A stretch of DNA of 64,000 bases from JAUXJB01 sp965226855 (GTDB taxonomy: Bacteria; Myxococcota_A; UBA9160; SZUA-336), in assembly GCA_965226855.1 (NCBI GenBank), contig CBDDEE010000031.1:620001-684000 (forward strand), in the 5' to 3' direction. The position numbers were made by a program, and so were the translations under genes. Each line of letters starts with the position of its first letter. Within the stretch, counting starts at the first letter, position 1. Below the pieces are notes generated by a model. The model worked only from the letters and a program-made list of their open reading frames with translations, did no database searches and was not told the DNA's origin. Below, piece by piece: positions 17,152 through 26,529 of the stretch.

Positions 17152-18633
17152 TCAGTCCGCGAGGCAGGTCTCGATCAGCCGGTCGATCTCGAGCGCTCCC
17201 AGGCCGAGCTGCGACGCGATCTCTTCCGCGCTGTAGGTAGCACCCGTGTTCCACAGCTCCTTCAGCAGCTCCCCGGCCGCGCGTTCGCGCCAGAAGCGCC
17301 GACCGAAGCGTTCGCGAAGCAGCTCGGAGAGCTGGGCCTCCAGACACCAGCCACGCAGACAGTCTACACTCGAAAGGGTCGGCGCGGCGGCAACCAGGTA
17401 GCCCTCCGGACCCCAATGGCTGCCCGAGGCCTCGCTCAGCTCCGCCGCGTAGACCGCGTCGAGCCCCGCCGGGTCGGCGGCACCCTCCAGCGCTGCGAGC
17501 TCGAGCTCGAAACGCACCCGTGCCGCACAGCGCCGCAGCTCCGAGCAGCGGCGTAGCCGGCTGGCGGGGCCGTAGCTCTCCGCGCGCGCAGCGGGCGGGC
17601 CAGTCTCGATCCAGTCGGGATCGGCCAGCCTCGCACTGAGTAGCGCTCCCCAGGCTTCCTCCAGCGCGAGGTCGGGGCTGCGGCGTCGCTCCACCGAGAG
17701 TGTGGACGAGGTGAACAGGAACTGGAGCGCACGGCCGGTCTCGTGCAGCAAGCCGGCGTGGGCGGGCACGCCAGGCCTCGACCAACCGACCAGGAAGACC
17801 TCCTCGGGGGCGCGGGGCGCCACACAGAACGGCGCAGCCTGCTTGCCGGCTCGCTCCGCCATGTCGATCGACAGACCGGGCAGCCGGTCCAGACGAACCG
17901 CCATGCCCTCGAGTGTGAACTCCAGCACGGCTCTCGACTTCTGGGCCGGGAACAGCCTGTCGTAGTCGGCGAGGCGTTCGACCCGGAGCACGTCGCCCCG
18001 GTGCGCCGTTCCGGGGCCAACGCCGACGGCAGAAAGCGCCCCACGCAGGGCGTCCGCGTGGACCGACGCCGTCGTGTCGAGAAAGCGAGTGGCCGCCGCC
18101 CGCCACAGCTCGTAGTCGACACCGGGGCGCCGCGCCTCGGCCCACGCACGCCGTGTCGCATATCCAAGCTTTGCCAGTTGCTCGCCGCGCGCGGCGAAGA
18201 GCTCCTCGCGAAGTGGGTTGAGCTCGGCCCACGCCCGGTCGAGCCCGAGCTGAAGCTCGGTCCTCTTCGAGGCCTCCGACTCCTCCGCCAGTCGTGCGGC
18301 CCAGAGTCGCGCCTGTGCAGCCCGGTCGCCGATGCGGAAGCGCTGCGAACCCGCACGCTCCCAAAGCCGCAGCTCGGGGTCGCGCACGGCGCTCGCGACC
18401 ACGGCGTCCTGCACCGCGTGGAGCAAGCGCAAGAGCTCCTGGCGTGGCGTCTCGAGGCGGGCCGCCTCGCACTCCCGGGCCAGATCGTCGAGGCAGTCGC
18501 CGGATGTCACCTCGGAAAAGGCATCGTCGACGCGGTCGAGCTCCGGCAGCGGCTGGCGTCCGGAGCGAAACAGAAGCAGCTCGCGCTCGCGGGCCTGGAA
18601 GTACGCCTCGTAGCTGCTTCGCACGTCTACCAT
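17152..18633 (-). CDS. M3-peptidase-like protein with degenerate zinc site
   Basis: 493 aa, mostly helical and Arg/Leu/Ala-rich. At residues 297-304 it reads HETGRALQ, which aligns with the HExGHAxH active site of M3 (oligopeptidase F/thimet) enzymes but has Arg for the second zinc His and Gln for the third His. The downstream Glu pair (LALEEAWG, 325-326) expected as the third zinc ligand is kept. A catalytically dead relative is therefore likely. The assignment comes from this motif and general layout only. Divergent from the Nudix gene; TAGAAT lies 10 nt before the ATG. Confidence 0.6.
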   Translation of the reverse strand: MVDVRSSYEAYFQARERELLLFRSGRQPLPELDRVDDAFSEVTSGDCLDDLARECEAARLETPRQELLRLLHAVQDAVVASAVRDPELRLWERAGSQRFRIGDRAAQARLWAARLAEESEASKRTELQLGLDRAWAELNPLREELFAARGEQLAKLGYATRRAWAEARRPGVDYELWRAAATRFLDTTASVHADALRGALSAVGVGPGTAHRGDVLRVERLADYDRLFPAQKSRAVLEFTLEGMAVRLDRLPGLSIDMAERAGKQAAPFCVAPRAPEEVFLVGWSRPGVPAHAGLLHETGRALQFLFTSSTLSVERRRSPDLALEEAWGALLSARLADPDWIETGPPAARAESYGPASRLRRCSELRRCAARVRFELELAALEGAADPAGLDAVYAAELSEASGSHWGPEGYLVAAAPTLSSVDCLRGWCLEAQLSELLRERFGRRFWRERAAGELLKELWNTGATYSAEEIASQLGLGALEIDRLIETCLAD

Positions 18634-18669
18634 GCAGCGCGAGATTCTAAGCTACTCTCAGCGCGCGGC

Positions 18670-19215
18670 ATGTCCTCCGAAGCGAAGACCATCAAGAGAG
18701 ACGTGCTCTGGGAGGGCAGCGTCGGGACCTTCGTCATCGAGGAGGCAGAGCTCCCGGGCGGACCGAGGATCGAGCTCGGCCTGCTGCATCATCCCGGAGC
18801 CGCGGCCGTGGTTCCCTGCTTCGACGAGGACCGGATTCTGTTGCTGTGGCAGTACAGGCACGCGGTCGGCAGGCACATCTGGGAGGTGCCCGCCGGGAAG
18901 CTCGATCGCAACGAGGATCCTGAGCACTGCGCGCTGCGTGAGCTCGAAGAGGAGACTGGCTACCGAGCGAAGCGCATCGAGCGCACCGGCGAGATCATCA
19001 CGACGCCCGGCTTTTCCGATGAACGCATCCAGCTGTTTCTAGCCTGGAAGCTCGAGCCCAGCGTCCTCGCTCGCGAGCCGAGCGAGCGGATGGAGCTGCG
19101 CGAGCTCCGGCTCTCCGAGGCACTCCAGATGGTGCGCGTCGGTGCGATCGTCGACGCAAAGAGCATCATCGCGCTCCAGCTCGCGGCGGAGCGGGTTGCA
19201 CATGGGCTCCGGTAG
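18670..19215 (+). CDS. Nudix hydrolase, ADP-ribose pyrophosphatase-like
   Basis: 181 aa. A perfect Nudix box is present: G-x5-E-x7-REL-EEETG, beginning AGKLDRNEDPEHCALRELEE. The upstream VLWQYRHAVGRHIWEVPAGK matches ADP-ribose pyrophosphatases (NudF/YffH-like). It would cleave ADP-ribose or related nucleoside diphosphates in the cytoplasm. ATG at 18670 follows a TACTCT box by 11 nt with no SD. The 3' end overlaps the next gene by 14 nt. Confidence 0.9.
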   Translation: MSSEAKTIKRDVLWEGSVGTFVIEEAELPGGPRIELGLLHHPGAAAVVPCFDEDRILLLWQYRHAVGRHIWEVPAGKLDRNEDPEHCALRELEEETGYRAKRIERTGEIITTPGFSDERIQLFLAWKLEPSVLAREPSERMELRELRLSEALQMVRVGAIVDAKSIIALQLAAERVAHGLR

Positions 19216-20122
19216 CGCCGCTCCTCGCCGCGGTGTTTCGTTCACCGGTTGTCGGCTGCGTCTGCCGCAGATTCGCAGGCTGGCGCGCCTCGCCGACGAG
19301 CTCGGCTACCCGATCATTCTGGTCGACGGCGATGCCTCGCTCTTGCCCGCCCGCCCCGAGTCGCCCATCTACGACTCGAACGTGCTGCTGGCCGACGTGC
19401 TTGCCGCAACGCGACGGGCCCGCGTGGGCTCGATCCGCTTGCCCGCATTCTGGAACGCGGTGCTGCTGGCCCGGAGCCTCGCAACCCTCCAGGAGGCAAG
19501 CTCGGGGCGCGCGCTGGCCGTGCTCGGAGTGGGCTCGGGACGGCACGAGGAAAGGCTGGACCTGCCCTCACGTTCCGCAGCGGCACGCGTAGACCACCTC
19601 GACGAGCTGCTCGACACGCTGCGGGCACTGCTCGCGGGGGAACGGATCTCGCGGAGCGGTCGTTACGTACGCTGCTGCGACGTGGCCATCACGCCTCCGG
19701 CAACGCCCCCGCCGCTCATCGTCTCGGCTGCAAGTGCTCGGGCGCTCCAGGTCGTGGAACGCCACGCGGACGTCTGGGACGCGAACGTGCCTCCCGTTCC
19801 GGAGCGCCTGCTGCCCCTGCGGGAGAAGCTCGGGCGTCCGATCGAGACCTGGATCTGGATCTTCGCCCGTCCGGACGCGGACCTGGAGCCGGCGATCGGG
19901 GATTATCGTCGCTACTCGCCGTGGTTTGCAGAGCTGCCAGAGCGGGTGCTGTCCGACGCGCTGCTCTGGGGCGAGCCGCAACGCTGCGAAGATCGGCTCG
20001 AACGCCTCGGTCACGTTCTGGGCATCGACGTCGCGATCCTGGATCTTGCAGGCCTCGATGAGCCGCGTGCACGACGTGCGCTCGAGGCCCTGGCGCCAGC
20101 AGAGGCCGAGCAGATTCCCTAG
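19202..20122 (+). CDS. Luciferase-like (LLM) monooxygenase family protein
   Basis: 306 aa from ATG 19202, overlapping the Nudix gene by 14 nt. Segments RLARLADELGYPIILVDGD, SSGRALAVLGVGSGRHEERL and VVERHADVWDANVPP are typical of the LLM TIM-barrel. The barrel is somewhat shorter than usual and the N-terminus replaces the common first strand with FTGCRLRLPQI, so cofactor preference (F420 or FMN) is uncertain. Probably co-transcribed with the Nudix gene. Confidence 0.75.
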   Translation: MGSGSAAPRRGVSFTGCRLRLPQIRRLARLADELGYPIILVDGDASLLPARPESPIYDSNVLLADVLAATRRARVGSIRLPAFWNAVLLARSLATLQEASSGRALAVLGVGSGRHEERLDLPSRSAAARVDHLDELLDTLRALLAGERISRSGRYVRCCDVAITPPATPPPLIVSAASARALQVVERHADVWDANVPPVPERLLPLREKLGRPIETWIWIFARPDADLEPAIGDYRRYSPWFAELPERVLSDALLWGEPQRCEDRLERLGHVLGIDVAILDLAGLDEPRARRALEALAPAEAEQIP

Positions 20123-20135
20123 GCTGTAGCGGAGC

Positions 20136-20897
20136 ATGCCCGATCGCCACCGACAACAGCGCTACCGCCCTCCCTCGGTCGGCTTCGGCTCCGGCGGCCT
20201 CACTCCGATGGTCCAGCGCTTGCTGATCGCGAACGGTGTGGTCTTCCTGGTGCAGATCTTCACGGACCCAACCACGAAGCTGGCCGATACGCTCGGTGTG
20301 AGTGTCTACGGCGTGTTCCAGGCCGGTCAGTTCTGGCAGCCGTTCACATACATGTGGGCCCATTGGAGCTTCCTCCACATCTTCTTCAACATGTTCGCCC
20401 TGTGGATATTCGGCCCACAGCTGGAGCTGACGTGGGGCTCCAGACGCTTCCTGCGCTTCTATCTCTTGTGTGGCGTGGGCGCCGGACTCATCATTCTGGG
20501 CTGGCATACGCTGCTAGGCGGTGGAGTGTCCGTCACGCTAGGAGCCTCGGGAGCCGTGTTCGGACTGCTGACCGCGTTCAGTTTGATGTGGCCCGACCAG
20601 ACCATCGCGCTGATCTTCCCACCCGTTTCCTTCAAGGCGATCTGGTTCATCCCCATCCTGTTCGTGATGCAGCTCATGATGTCCGAGGGGAACATCAGTC
20701 ACATCGGTCATTTGGGTGGCGTGCTCGTGGCCGGCTTCATCCTGCGGGACGAGCTGCGTCGCGTCGTCGGATTCAGCAGCCTGCGGTATCGCTGGCACCG
20801 CTGGCGGACGCGCGGTCGACTTCGAGCGGTTCGCCGCGAAGAGTTCGAGCGCAGACGCACTCGAAACGACGACGACGATCAGCCCACCCTTCATTGA
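20136..20897 (+). CDS. Rhomboid family intramembrane serine protease
   Basis: 253 aa with six predicted membrane helices. The catalytic serine is in GASGAVFGLL and the catalytic histidine in ISHIGHLGG; the loop-1 region WQPFTYMWAHWSFLHIFFNM holds the family's HxxxN-type residues. It cleaves membrane proteins within the bilayer. The C-terminal ~55 residues are strongly basic and cytoplasmic. TAGGCT lies 10 nt before the ATG. It ends at a probable terminator. Confidence 0.92.
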   Translation: MPDRHRQQRYRPPSVGFGSGGLTPMVQRLLIANGVVFLVQIFTDPTTKLADTLGVSVYGVFQAGQFWQPFTYMWAHWSFLHIFFNMFALWIFGPQLELTWGSRRFLRFYLLCGVGAGLIILGWHTLLGGGVSVTLGASGAVFGLLTAFSLMWPDQTIALIFPPVSFKAIWFIPILFVMQLMMSEGNISHIGHLGGVLVAGFILRDELRRVVGFSSLRYRWHRWRTRGRLRAVRREEFERRRTRNDDDDQPTLH

Positions 20898-20927
20898 TCC
20901 AACGGCGACGGAGCGCGGAGAATAGGG

Positions 20928-20963
20928 AAAGGGCCCTGGAATTCCGCATTCCAGGACCCCTTT
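20928..20963. terminator. Bidirectional hairpin between convergent genes
   Basis: An 8-bp core stem CCTGGAAT/ATTCCAGG (20935-20942 with 20948-20955) extended by GGG/CCC and flanked by AAA and TTT. It is positioned between the rhomboid gene (+) and the RNA methyltransferase gene (-). Confidence 0.6.
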
Positions 20964-21068
20964 CAGAGTTCCTCTCCGACCCACGGACCAGCGACGAGCC
21001 TTCGATACCTACAGGTTCTGAACGTCCGCCTTTGCTCGCAACACGTGGGATGAATCGCTCGTCCGTTC

Positions 21069-22217
21069 TCACTCCCCACTAAGCGAGATTGAGTGTAGAT
21101 GGCCGGCGCGCGGACTGTCAACTCGTTCGAGAACGGAAACAACTTCCACGTGATGTGTCTGGGGAAGCGAATCGATGACAACGAGTCTCGTGAGTCGCAG
21201 CTCGCTCAAGCACCGGGCAAGATCGCGAGCCAGGGTGGAAGGATCACACGACACGTAGACGACACGTGCCGCAGCGCTCTCGCGCACTGCGTCTAACACA
21301 GATTGGTGACATCCCTGACGCGGCGGATTCAGCAGAACCAATTGGGGTGCGAGCTGTGCGAGCTGCCGCGGAGCCCAGTCTTCGGCGGCGGCTCGTACTA
21401 CACTTACTTGTGTATTTCGCTGTGCCTGGCGCGCGGCGCGACCGCGCTCGATGGCGATCACCCGCTCGAAGCGCTCCGCCAGACCCGCGGTGTAGAAGCC
21501 GACGCCTGCGTAGAGCTCGACCGCGAGCTCGCCCGTCCCGCAAGCTTCCACCACCAGCTCGTACCAGCGCTCCCAGAGCGCCCCGTTCGGCTGGAAGAAA
21601 TCTCCTGGCGAGACCTGATAGATTCGGGACCCGACCTGTAACGTGTTGCCGTAGCTCCGGATTTCCAGCTCGCCGCGACCCGCGGGGGGGGTCTCGCGGA
21701 GCTGTGTCAGCGCCTGCTGGGTCCCCGCATCCAGAACCGCGCAGCGCTCGACGTCTACCACTTCATGCGAGCCTCGGGCGCGGAACCCGACCTGCCCCGG
21801 CGCATAGGCCACGCGGGCCCGCGCCCGATAACCGAAGGCCATAGGTGACGGAACGTGTTCGACCGGCGGCAGCACCTCGAGCCCGCCGATCCTGCGCAAC
21901 GCCTCGCACACGATCGCAGCGCGGGCGCGACTCTGCTCGACAGCGCCGATGTGCATCCAATCACAGCCCCCGCAACGGGCGTAGTACGGGCAAGGTGACT
22001 CTGTACGCTCCGGGCCTGGCTCGACTAGCTCGACGATCTCAGCTTGCGCCCAGCGCCGTCGGGCGTGCGTCACGCGAACGCGTAGCGTGTCGCCCGGCGC
22101 GCAGAGCGGCACGAAGACGACGAGTCCGGCGTGGCGCCCCACGCCCATCCCACCCGCGGCGAGGGAATCGATCCGCAGCTCGAACTCGTCGCCAGGCTCC
22201 GGCCGAGTCCCCGGCAT
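21069..22217 (-). CDS. Class I SAM-dependent RNA (uracil-5) methyltransferase, TrmA/RlmD family
   Basis: 382 aa. An N-terminal TRAM-like beta domain (about 1-65) is followed by Cys residues in CPYYARCGGCDW, the iron-sulfur ligands of RlmD-type enzymes, then the SAM-binding motif VELYAGVGFYTAGLA and the catalytic Cys in YVSCDPSTLARDL. It methylates uridine C5 in rRNA or tRNA. It starts directly after gspB on the same strand, an odd operon partner. RlmD versus RlmC/TrmA cannot be separated from sequence alone. Confidence 0.9.
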   Translation of the reverse strand: MPGTRPEPGDEFELRIDSLAAGGMGVGRHAGLVVFVPLCAPGDTLRVRVTHARRRWAQAEIVELVEPGPERTESPCPYYARCGGCDWMHIGAVEQSRARAAIVCEALRRIGGLEVLPPVEHVPSPMAFGYRARARVAYAPGQVGFRARGSHEVVDVERCAVLDAGTQQALTQLRETPPAGRGELEIRSYGNTLQVGSRIYQVSPGDFFQPNGALWERWYELVVEACGTGELAVELYAGVGFYTAGLAERFERVIAIERGRAARQAQRNTQVSVVRAAAEDWAPRQLAQLAPQLVLLNPPRQGCHQSVLDAVRESAAARVVYVSCDPSTLARDLARCLSELRLTRLVVIDSLPQTHHVEVVSVLERVDSPRAGHLHSISLSGE

Positions 22218-22901
22218 TCAGCGCCCGAGCGGGCTGATCTTCGTCTCGCTCCCGAGCCGGAGCTCCACCGCGTCCGGGCGGATTCGGGACACGAGCAGAC
22301 CCGCGACGATGTCGCCCTCGCGCGCCACGAGTTCGGGGTCGTCGCCCACGCGCAGCTGCGCCTCGCGACGCGTGGTGTCCGGGTGCCAGCGGATCTGCAC
22401 GACGCGCACCTCGGGAAACTCGAGAGGCGCGAGGGGCTCGTCGACGGCGGGGTCCACCGGCGCAGTGGGGGTGGCCGCAACACTCTCGGGGGTGGTCCCG
22501 GACTCGACACGGGGAGGACCCTCCGCCCGCGGGCTCAGCTCAGCTGGCCGCGCCGCCGCCACGTCGGGGGCCGCGGCTAGCTCGGTGTCGTAGAGACCCA
22601 GCGGCACGCGTCTGGGCGACTCCGAGAGCTCGACCGCAGTGCCGGACAGCCCGAGCGACGAGCTTGCCGACCAAGGAGCCGGCCTCTCCGCAGCGAGCCA
22701 CCCCTCTCGGAGAGGCCGAAGCGAGTAGCCCACTACGCTCGCCGCGAGCAGCGCGGCGAGCGCGGCTCCGACCCAGGGCAACACACTCCCGCGTCGCGGC
22801 GGGGTCAGCGAGATCAGATCGGTCACAGACTGCTCCAGAGGGGCGAGCTTGGCCTCCCTCTCGCGTTGCAGCTTTCGCAGGGCGTCCAGAACGGTACTCA
22901 C
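22218..22901 (-). CDS. gspB: GspB-like general secretion pathway protein
   Basis: 227 aa. It begins MSTVLDALRKLQRERE, the characteristic cytoplasmic N-terminus of GspB (usually MSYILDALRK), followed by one membrane helix (VLPWVGAALAALLAASVVGYSL), a Pro/Ala-rich linker and the C-terminal periplasmic GspB domain (VVQIRWHPD ... AREGDIVAGLLVSRI). GspB works with GspA in placing the type II secretion secretin across peptidoglycan. It overlaps gspA by 4 nt. No other gsp gene is visible. Confidence 0.85.
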   Translation of the reverse strand: MSTVLDALRKLQREREAKLAPLEQSVTDLISLTPPRRGSVLPWVGAALAALLAASVVGYSLRPLREGWLAAERPAPWSASSSLGLSGTAVELSESPRRVPLGLYDTELAAAPDVAAARPAELSPRAEGPPRVESGTTPESVAATPTAPVDPAVDEPLAPLEFPEVRVVQIRWHPDTTRREAQLRVGDDPELVAREGDIVAGLLVSRIRPDAVELRLGSETKISPLGR

Positions 22902-24501
22902 GAGCTCTCTCCGTCGTCCAGCAAGCGCGGCGAACCGTAGTGAAGCTCCTGGTACAGGGCGATCATCGTCTCGGGACCGAGCTCTCCATTGGCCTCGAGG
23001 GCATGCGCGCTCTGGAAACGGCGGACCGCCGCGATCGTGAGCGCATCGTACTGCGCGGAGGCATCCCCCTCCTGCAGGTAGCCCAGCTCGGAAAGGCGGA
23101 CCTGCACCCAGCGAACCGCGCTACCCGTCATTCCCGGAGCCAGCGCCGGCAGCGACTCGAAGTTGCGCCAGAGCAGAAACCCGCGGCCGCTCCAGCGCAG
23201 CGCGAGCTCCCTCGCCGAGACCAGGTGCGGGCGTCCGTCGAGCACGACGCTCGCCGACTCCTCGTCGAGCCCGAACAGCGCCACGTAGCGCAGCTCGCCC
23301 GGACCCAGCTCGAGCTCCAGAATCGCGGGCACGTTCAGACCCTGGAGCTGCTCGCGCGTGAAGCGGGCAGCCAGGACGCGCAGCGAGGAGAGCTCGCGCA
23401 CGACCGAGGGCAGCAGATTCGGGTCGAGCTCGCGCTGGACTGGATCGCTGTAGCCCCAGCGCCCGAGGACGACCTGCAACGCGGCCGCTGCGCTCGTCTT
23501 CGCGCTATGCTCCGCGAGACCGGCACGCAACTCCTCGGCGTCGATCGGCTCGAGCGGCGCAGCGCTAACGGCCCGCAGGGCCACGCCCTGGGACGGGGCC
23601 CAGCGAGCGCCGCTCGTGAACAGCAGCGCGCCGGCCGCGCCGGCCAGCGCGCCCGCGAGGAGGCCTGCCATCACTGATCGCCTCGGTCGCCACGAGTGCA
23701 CCCAGCCAACGCGATGCGACGCGGGCAGCTCCGCGGCAGCCCGGTAGACCGTACGCGCATCGATACTGCACTGGCCACGGGAGTAGGCTGCGAGCAGGGC
23801 GCGGTCCGCAACGGCGTTGAGGAGACGCGGGACATCGCGCGAGCGGCAGACGGCGAGAACGGGTTCGGAGAGCGCAGGCCCGCGACATTGAGCCGATGCT
23901 CCAGGTATTCCAGCACCTCGTCGCGCTCGAAGGGCCGTAGCTGCCAGCGCACCGAGATCCGCTGGCGCAGCTGGCGCAGGTCTCCTCGCCGGAGATTCTC
24001 GTCGAGCTCGGGCTGACCGATCAGGACGATCTGGATCAGCTTCCCGCTCTCGGTCTCCAAGTTCGAGAGCAGACGAATCTGCTCGAGCACCGCAGCGCCG
24101 AGGTTCTGCGCCTCGTCGATCACGAGCAGGACCCGACGCCCGACGGAGTACTTCTCGAGCAGAAAGAAGTTGAGCTCGTCGATCAGCTCTCCGCGCGTCA
24201 CTCCCCGCGCGCGCAGGCCGAACTCGCGGTTGATCGAAGAGAGCAGCTCGATCTCGGTCTGGCTCGGGTTGAAGATATAGGCGAGATCCAGATCGCTGCC
24301 GAGCCGGGCGAGCAACGTACGACACAGCGTGGTCTTGCCAGTTCCGACCTGGCCGATGACCTCGATGAAGCCCTCGCCCTGCTCGATTCCATAGACCAGG
24401 TGCGCGAAGGCTTCGCGGTGTGAGCGCCCCATGAACATGTACTTCGGGTCGGGCGCGAGCGCGAACGGCCGCTCGTCTAGCCCGAAGAATTCCGTATACA
24501 C
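22898..24501 (-). pseudogene. gspA: GspA-like ATPase with peptidoglycan-binding domain, frame-disrupted
   Basis: From GTG 24501 the first frame gives an ExeA/GspA AAA+ ATPase: Walker A GQVGTGKTT, Walker B VLLVIDEAQN, sensor IVLIGQPELDENL. Around 23830-23850 the frame changes; the downstream frame continues with VPRLLNAVADRALLAAY, a membrane helix (VMAGLLAGALAGAAGALLF) and a C-terminal peptidoglycan-binding domain. Compared with the family, roughly seven residues are missing at the junction, so a small deletion plus frameshift is likely. GspA energises secretin assembly. Function is doubtful unless the lesion is an assembly error. Confidence 0.78.
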
Positions 24502-24566
24502 CGACCTGCCCCCCCATGTGCAGCGCGTGGCCGAATGGAGCGGGAGGGTGGTACTCTCCGGCGCCT

Positions 24567-25394
24567 ATGTCCAATCCTTTTCCCAGCACTGAGGGCATAC
24601 TGGGGGTCGACCTTGGCGCGACCCTCTGCAAGCTGGCTTTCGCCACGGAGGGAGGCGCACGAACGGCGCAGCTACCGAGCGGTGATCTCGAGAGCATCCT
24701 CGCCCGCATCCGGGAGTGGCGGCCGGCGCGCATCGCTGCCACGGGGGGAGGTAGCCCGAGGCTGGAGGCGGCCCTCGGCGAGATCTCCGTTGCGAACGTG
24801 CCGGAGTTCGAAGCCTGGGCGTGTGGCGCCCCGATCCTCGCGGAGCAGGGAGGCGAGAAGCTGCCCGACCGGTACCTGCTGATCAGTCTGGGAACGGGGA
24901 CGTCTGTGCTCTCCGTTGAGCCCGACGGCGTGAAGCGGGTCGGCGGCAGCGCCCTCGGAGGGGGGACCTTGCTCGGACTCAGCAGACTGCTGCTCGACGT
25001 GGACAGCTTCGCCGAGCTGGCCCTTCTGGCCGATCGTGGCGACAGGCGAGCCGTCGATCTCCTAGTTGGCGACATATACAGCGGTCCTGGTGCCTCTCCA
25101 CTGCCGCGCGACCTGAATGCCGCGCACTTTGCCAAGCTCGACTCGCGGCGCCCCGAAGACCTCGCGCACGCCCTCATGGGGCTGATCGGCGAGAACATCG
25201 GCTTGATCTGCGGCGAGCTCACCCGCGCGAACTCCGCGGAGCTGGTTGTCTATTGCGGCTCGACCCTGGCGACGAATCCCGCGCTCGAGGCAATCCTCAG
25301 CGAGGTCTCGGGCTACTATGGCTGCCGGGCGCGCTTCCTCGAGTACGGGGCCTTCTGCGGCGCGGTGGGAGCGGCGGCACTCGCGGGGTCGTGA
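24567..25394 (+). CDS. Type II pantothenate kinase
   Basis: 275 aa from ATG 24567. ASKHA-fold motifs of the CoaW/eukaryotic-type PanK are present: ILGVDLGATLCKLAF (phosphate 1), LLISLGTGTSVLSV (phosphate 2) and GGSALGGGTLLGLSRLL. It phosphorylates pantothenate, the first step of CoA synthesis. Type II enzymes are rare in Proteobacteria, where type I or III is usual. A TACTCT box lies 9 nt before the start and no SD is seen. The stop overlaps the next GTG (GTGA). Confidence 0.87.
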   Translation: MSNPFPSTEGILGVDLGATLCKLAFATEGGARTAQLPSGDLESILARIREWRPARIAATGGGSPRLEAALGEISVANVPEFEAWACGAPILAEQGGEKLPDRYLLISLGTGTSVLSVEPDGVKRVGGSALGGGTLLGLSRLLLDVDSFAELALLADRGDRRAVDLLVGDIYSGPGASPLPRDLNAAHFAKLDSRRPEDLAHALMGLIGENIGLICGELTRANSAELVVYCGSTLATNPALEAILSEVSGYYGCRARFLEYGAFCGAVGAAALAGS

Positions 25395-26503
25395 GCCAGG
25401 CTCCAGAGGTCGCCGTCATCGGGGCCGGCGTGGTCGGACTGGCTTGCGGTGCCGCACTCGCGCGCCACGGGCGTAGCGTCGTTCTGCTCGAGCGGCACGC
25501 TTCACCTGGCCAGGAGACCTCCACCAGAAACAGCCAGGTCATCCACGCCGGGCTCTACTATCCAACAGACTCGCTCAAGGCGCGCTGCTGCGTGGAGGGC
25601 CGCGAGCTCCTCTATACGCGCTGTCAGGAGTACAACGTCCCCCACCGCCGCACCGGCAAGCTCGTCGTGGCTGTGGAGGCGCAGGAGCAGGAGGCGCTCG
25701 AGCGAATCGCGGAGCTCGGTGCGGCAAATGGCGCGGGCGCGCTCGAGCTCCTGGACGGGGCCGAGATCCGTCGCCGCGAGCCACGCGTGCGGGCCTGCGC
25801 GGGTCTCTATTCGCCGGAGTCCGGCATCGTCGACGCTCACCAGCTGCTCTCGAGCTACCAGGCGGAGCTCGAGCTCCACGGCTCGGAAGTGGTGTTCCGC
25901 ACTCGCGTGGAAAGACTTACAAGAGTTGGTGATCTCTGGCGGGTCGACACGCGCAACGACCGTGACGAGCCGTTCGAGCTGCAGGTTCCCTGGGTGGTGA
26001 ATGCAGCCGGCCTGGAGGCAGATCGCATCGCGGCGCTGGCGGGCCTCGACACGGTGGAGCTCAGCTACCGAGTGTGGCCGTGCAAGGGCGACTACTTCAG
26101 TGTGGCTCCTGCGCTCGGCGCGCTCACCCGACACCTGGTGTACCCCGTTCCCGGACAGGCCGGCCTGGGCATTCATGTCACACTCGATCTCGGGGGACGC
26201 TACCTGCTCGGGCCCGACGTCGAGTACGTCGATCGCATCTTCTACGACGTGGATCCGACGAAGGCCGAACGCTTTGCGGACGCGGTCCGACGCTACCTCC
26301 CCGAGATCAGCGCGGAGCACCTCTCTCCCGAGATGGCGGGGATCCGACCCAAGCTGCAGGCTCCGGGAGAGCCGTTCCGGGACTTCGTCATCGCCGAGGA
26401 ATCGGAACACGGCTGCCCGGGACTGGTCAGCTTGCTCGGCATCGAGTCGCCCGGACTCACCGCGGCCGGCGCAATCGCGGAGCGCGTCGTCGCGCTGTTA
26501 TGA
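25391..26503 (+). CDS. FAD-dependent oxidoreductase, L-2-hydroxyglutarate oxidase-like
   Basis: 370 aa from GTG 25391, overlapping the PanK stop. The dinucleotide-binding motif is VIGAGVVGLACGAALA; SQVIHAGLYYP, GIVDAHQLLSSY, VVNAAGLEADRIA and VYPVPGQAGLGIHVT match the LhgO/DAO-fold family. It probably oxidises an alpha-hydroxy acid such as 2-hydroxyglutarate with FAD; L-2-hydroxyglutarate itself is the family's best-known substrate, an inference here. Likely membrane-peripheral. Confidence 0.87.
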   Translation: MSQAPEVAVIGAGVVGLACGAALARHGRSVVLLERHASPGQETSTRNSQVIHAGLYYPTDSLKARCCVEGRELLYTRCQEYNVPHRRTGKLVVAVEAQEQEALERIAELGAANGAGALELLDGAEIRRREPRVRACAGLYSPESGIVDAHQLLSSYQAELELHGSEVVFRTRVERLTRVGDLWRVDTRNDRDEPFELQVPWVVNAAGLEADRIAALAGLDTVELSYRVWPCKGDYFSVAPALGALTRHLVYPVPGQAGLGIHVTLDLGGRYLLGPDVEYVDRIFYDVDPTKAERFADAVRRYLPEISAEHLSPEMAGIRPKLQAPGEPFRDFVIAEESEHGCPGLVSLLGIESPGLTAAGAIAERVVALL

Positions 26504-26529
26504 TCCCAGCTCGGACCAGAGGAGAACGG

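Noticed and set aside
22898..25222. 774-aa open frame starting inside the PanK gene on the minus strand
   Set aside because: Only the last part (gspA 3' portion) is real; the upstream part is antisense to pantothenate kinase and gspA's other frame.
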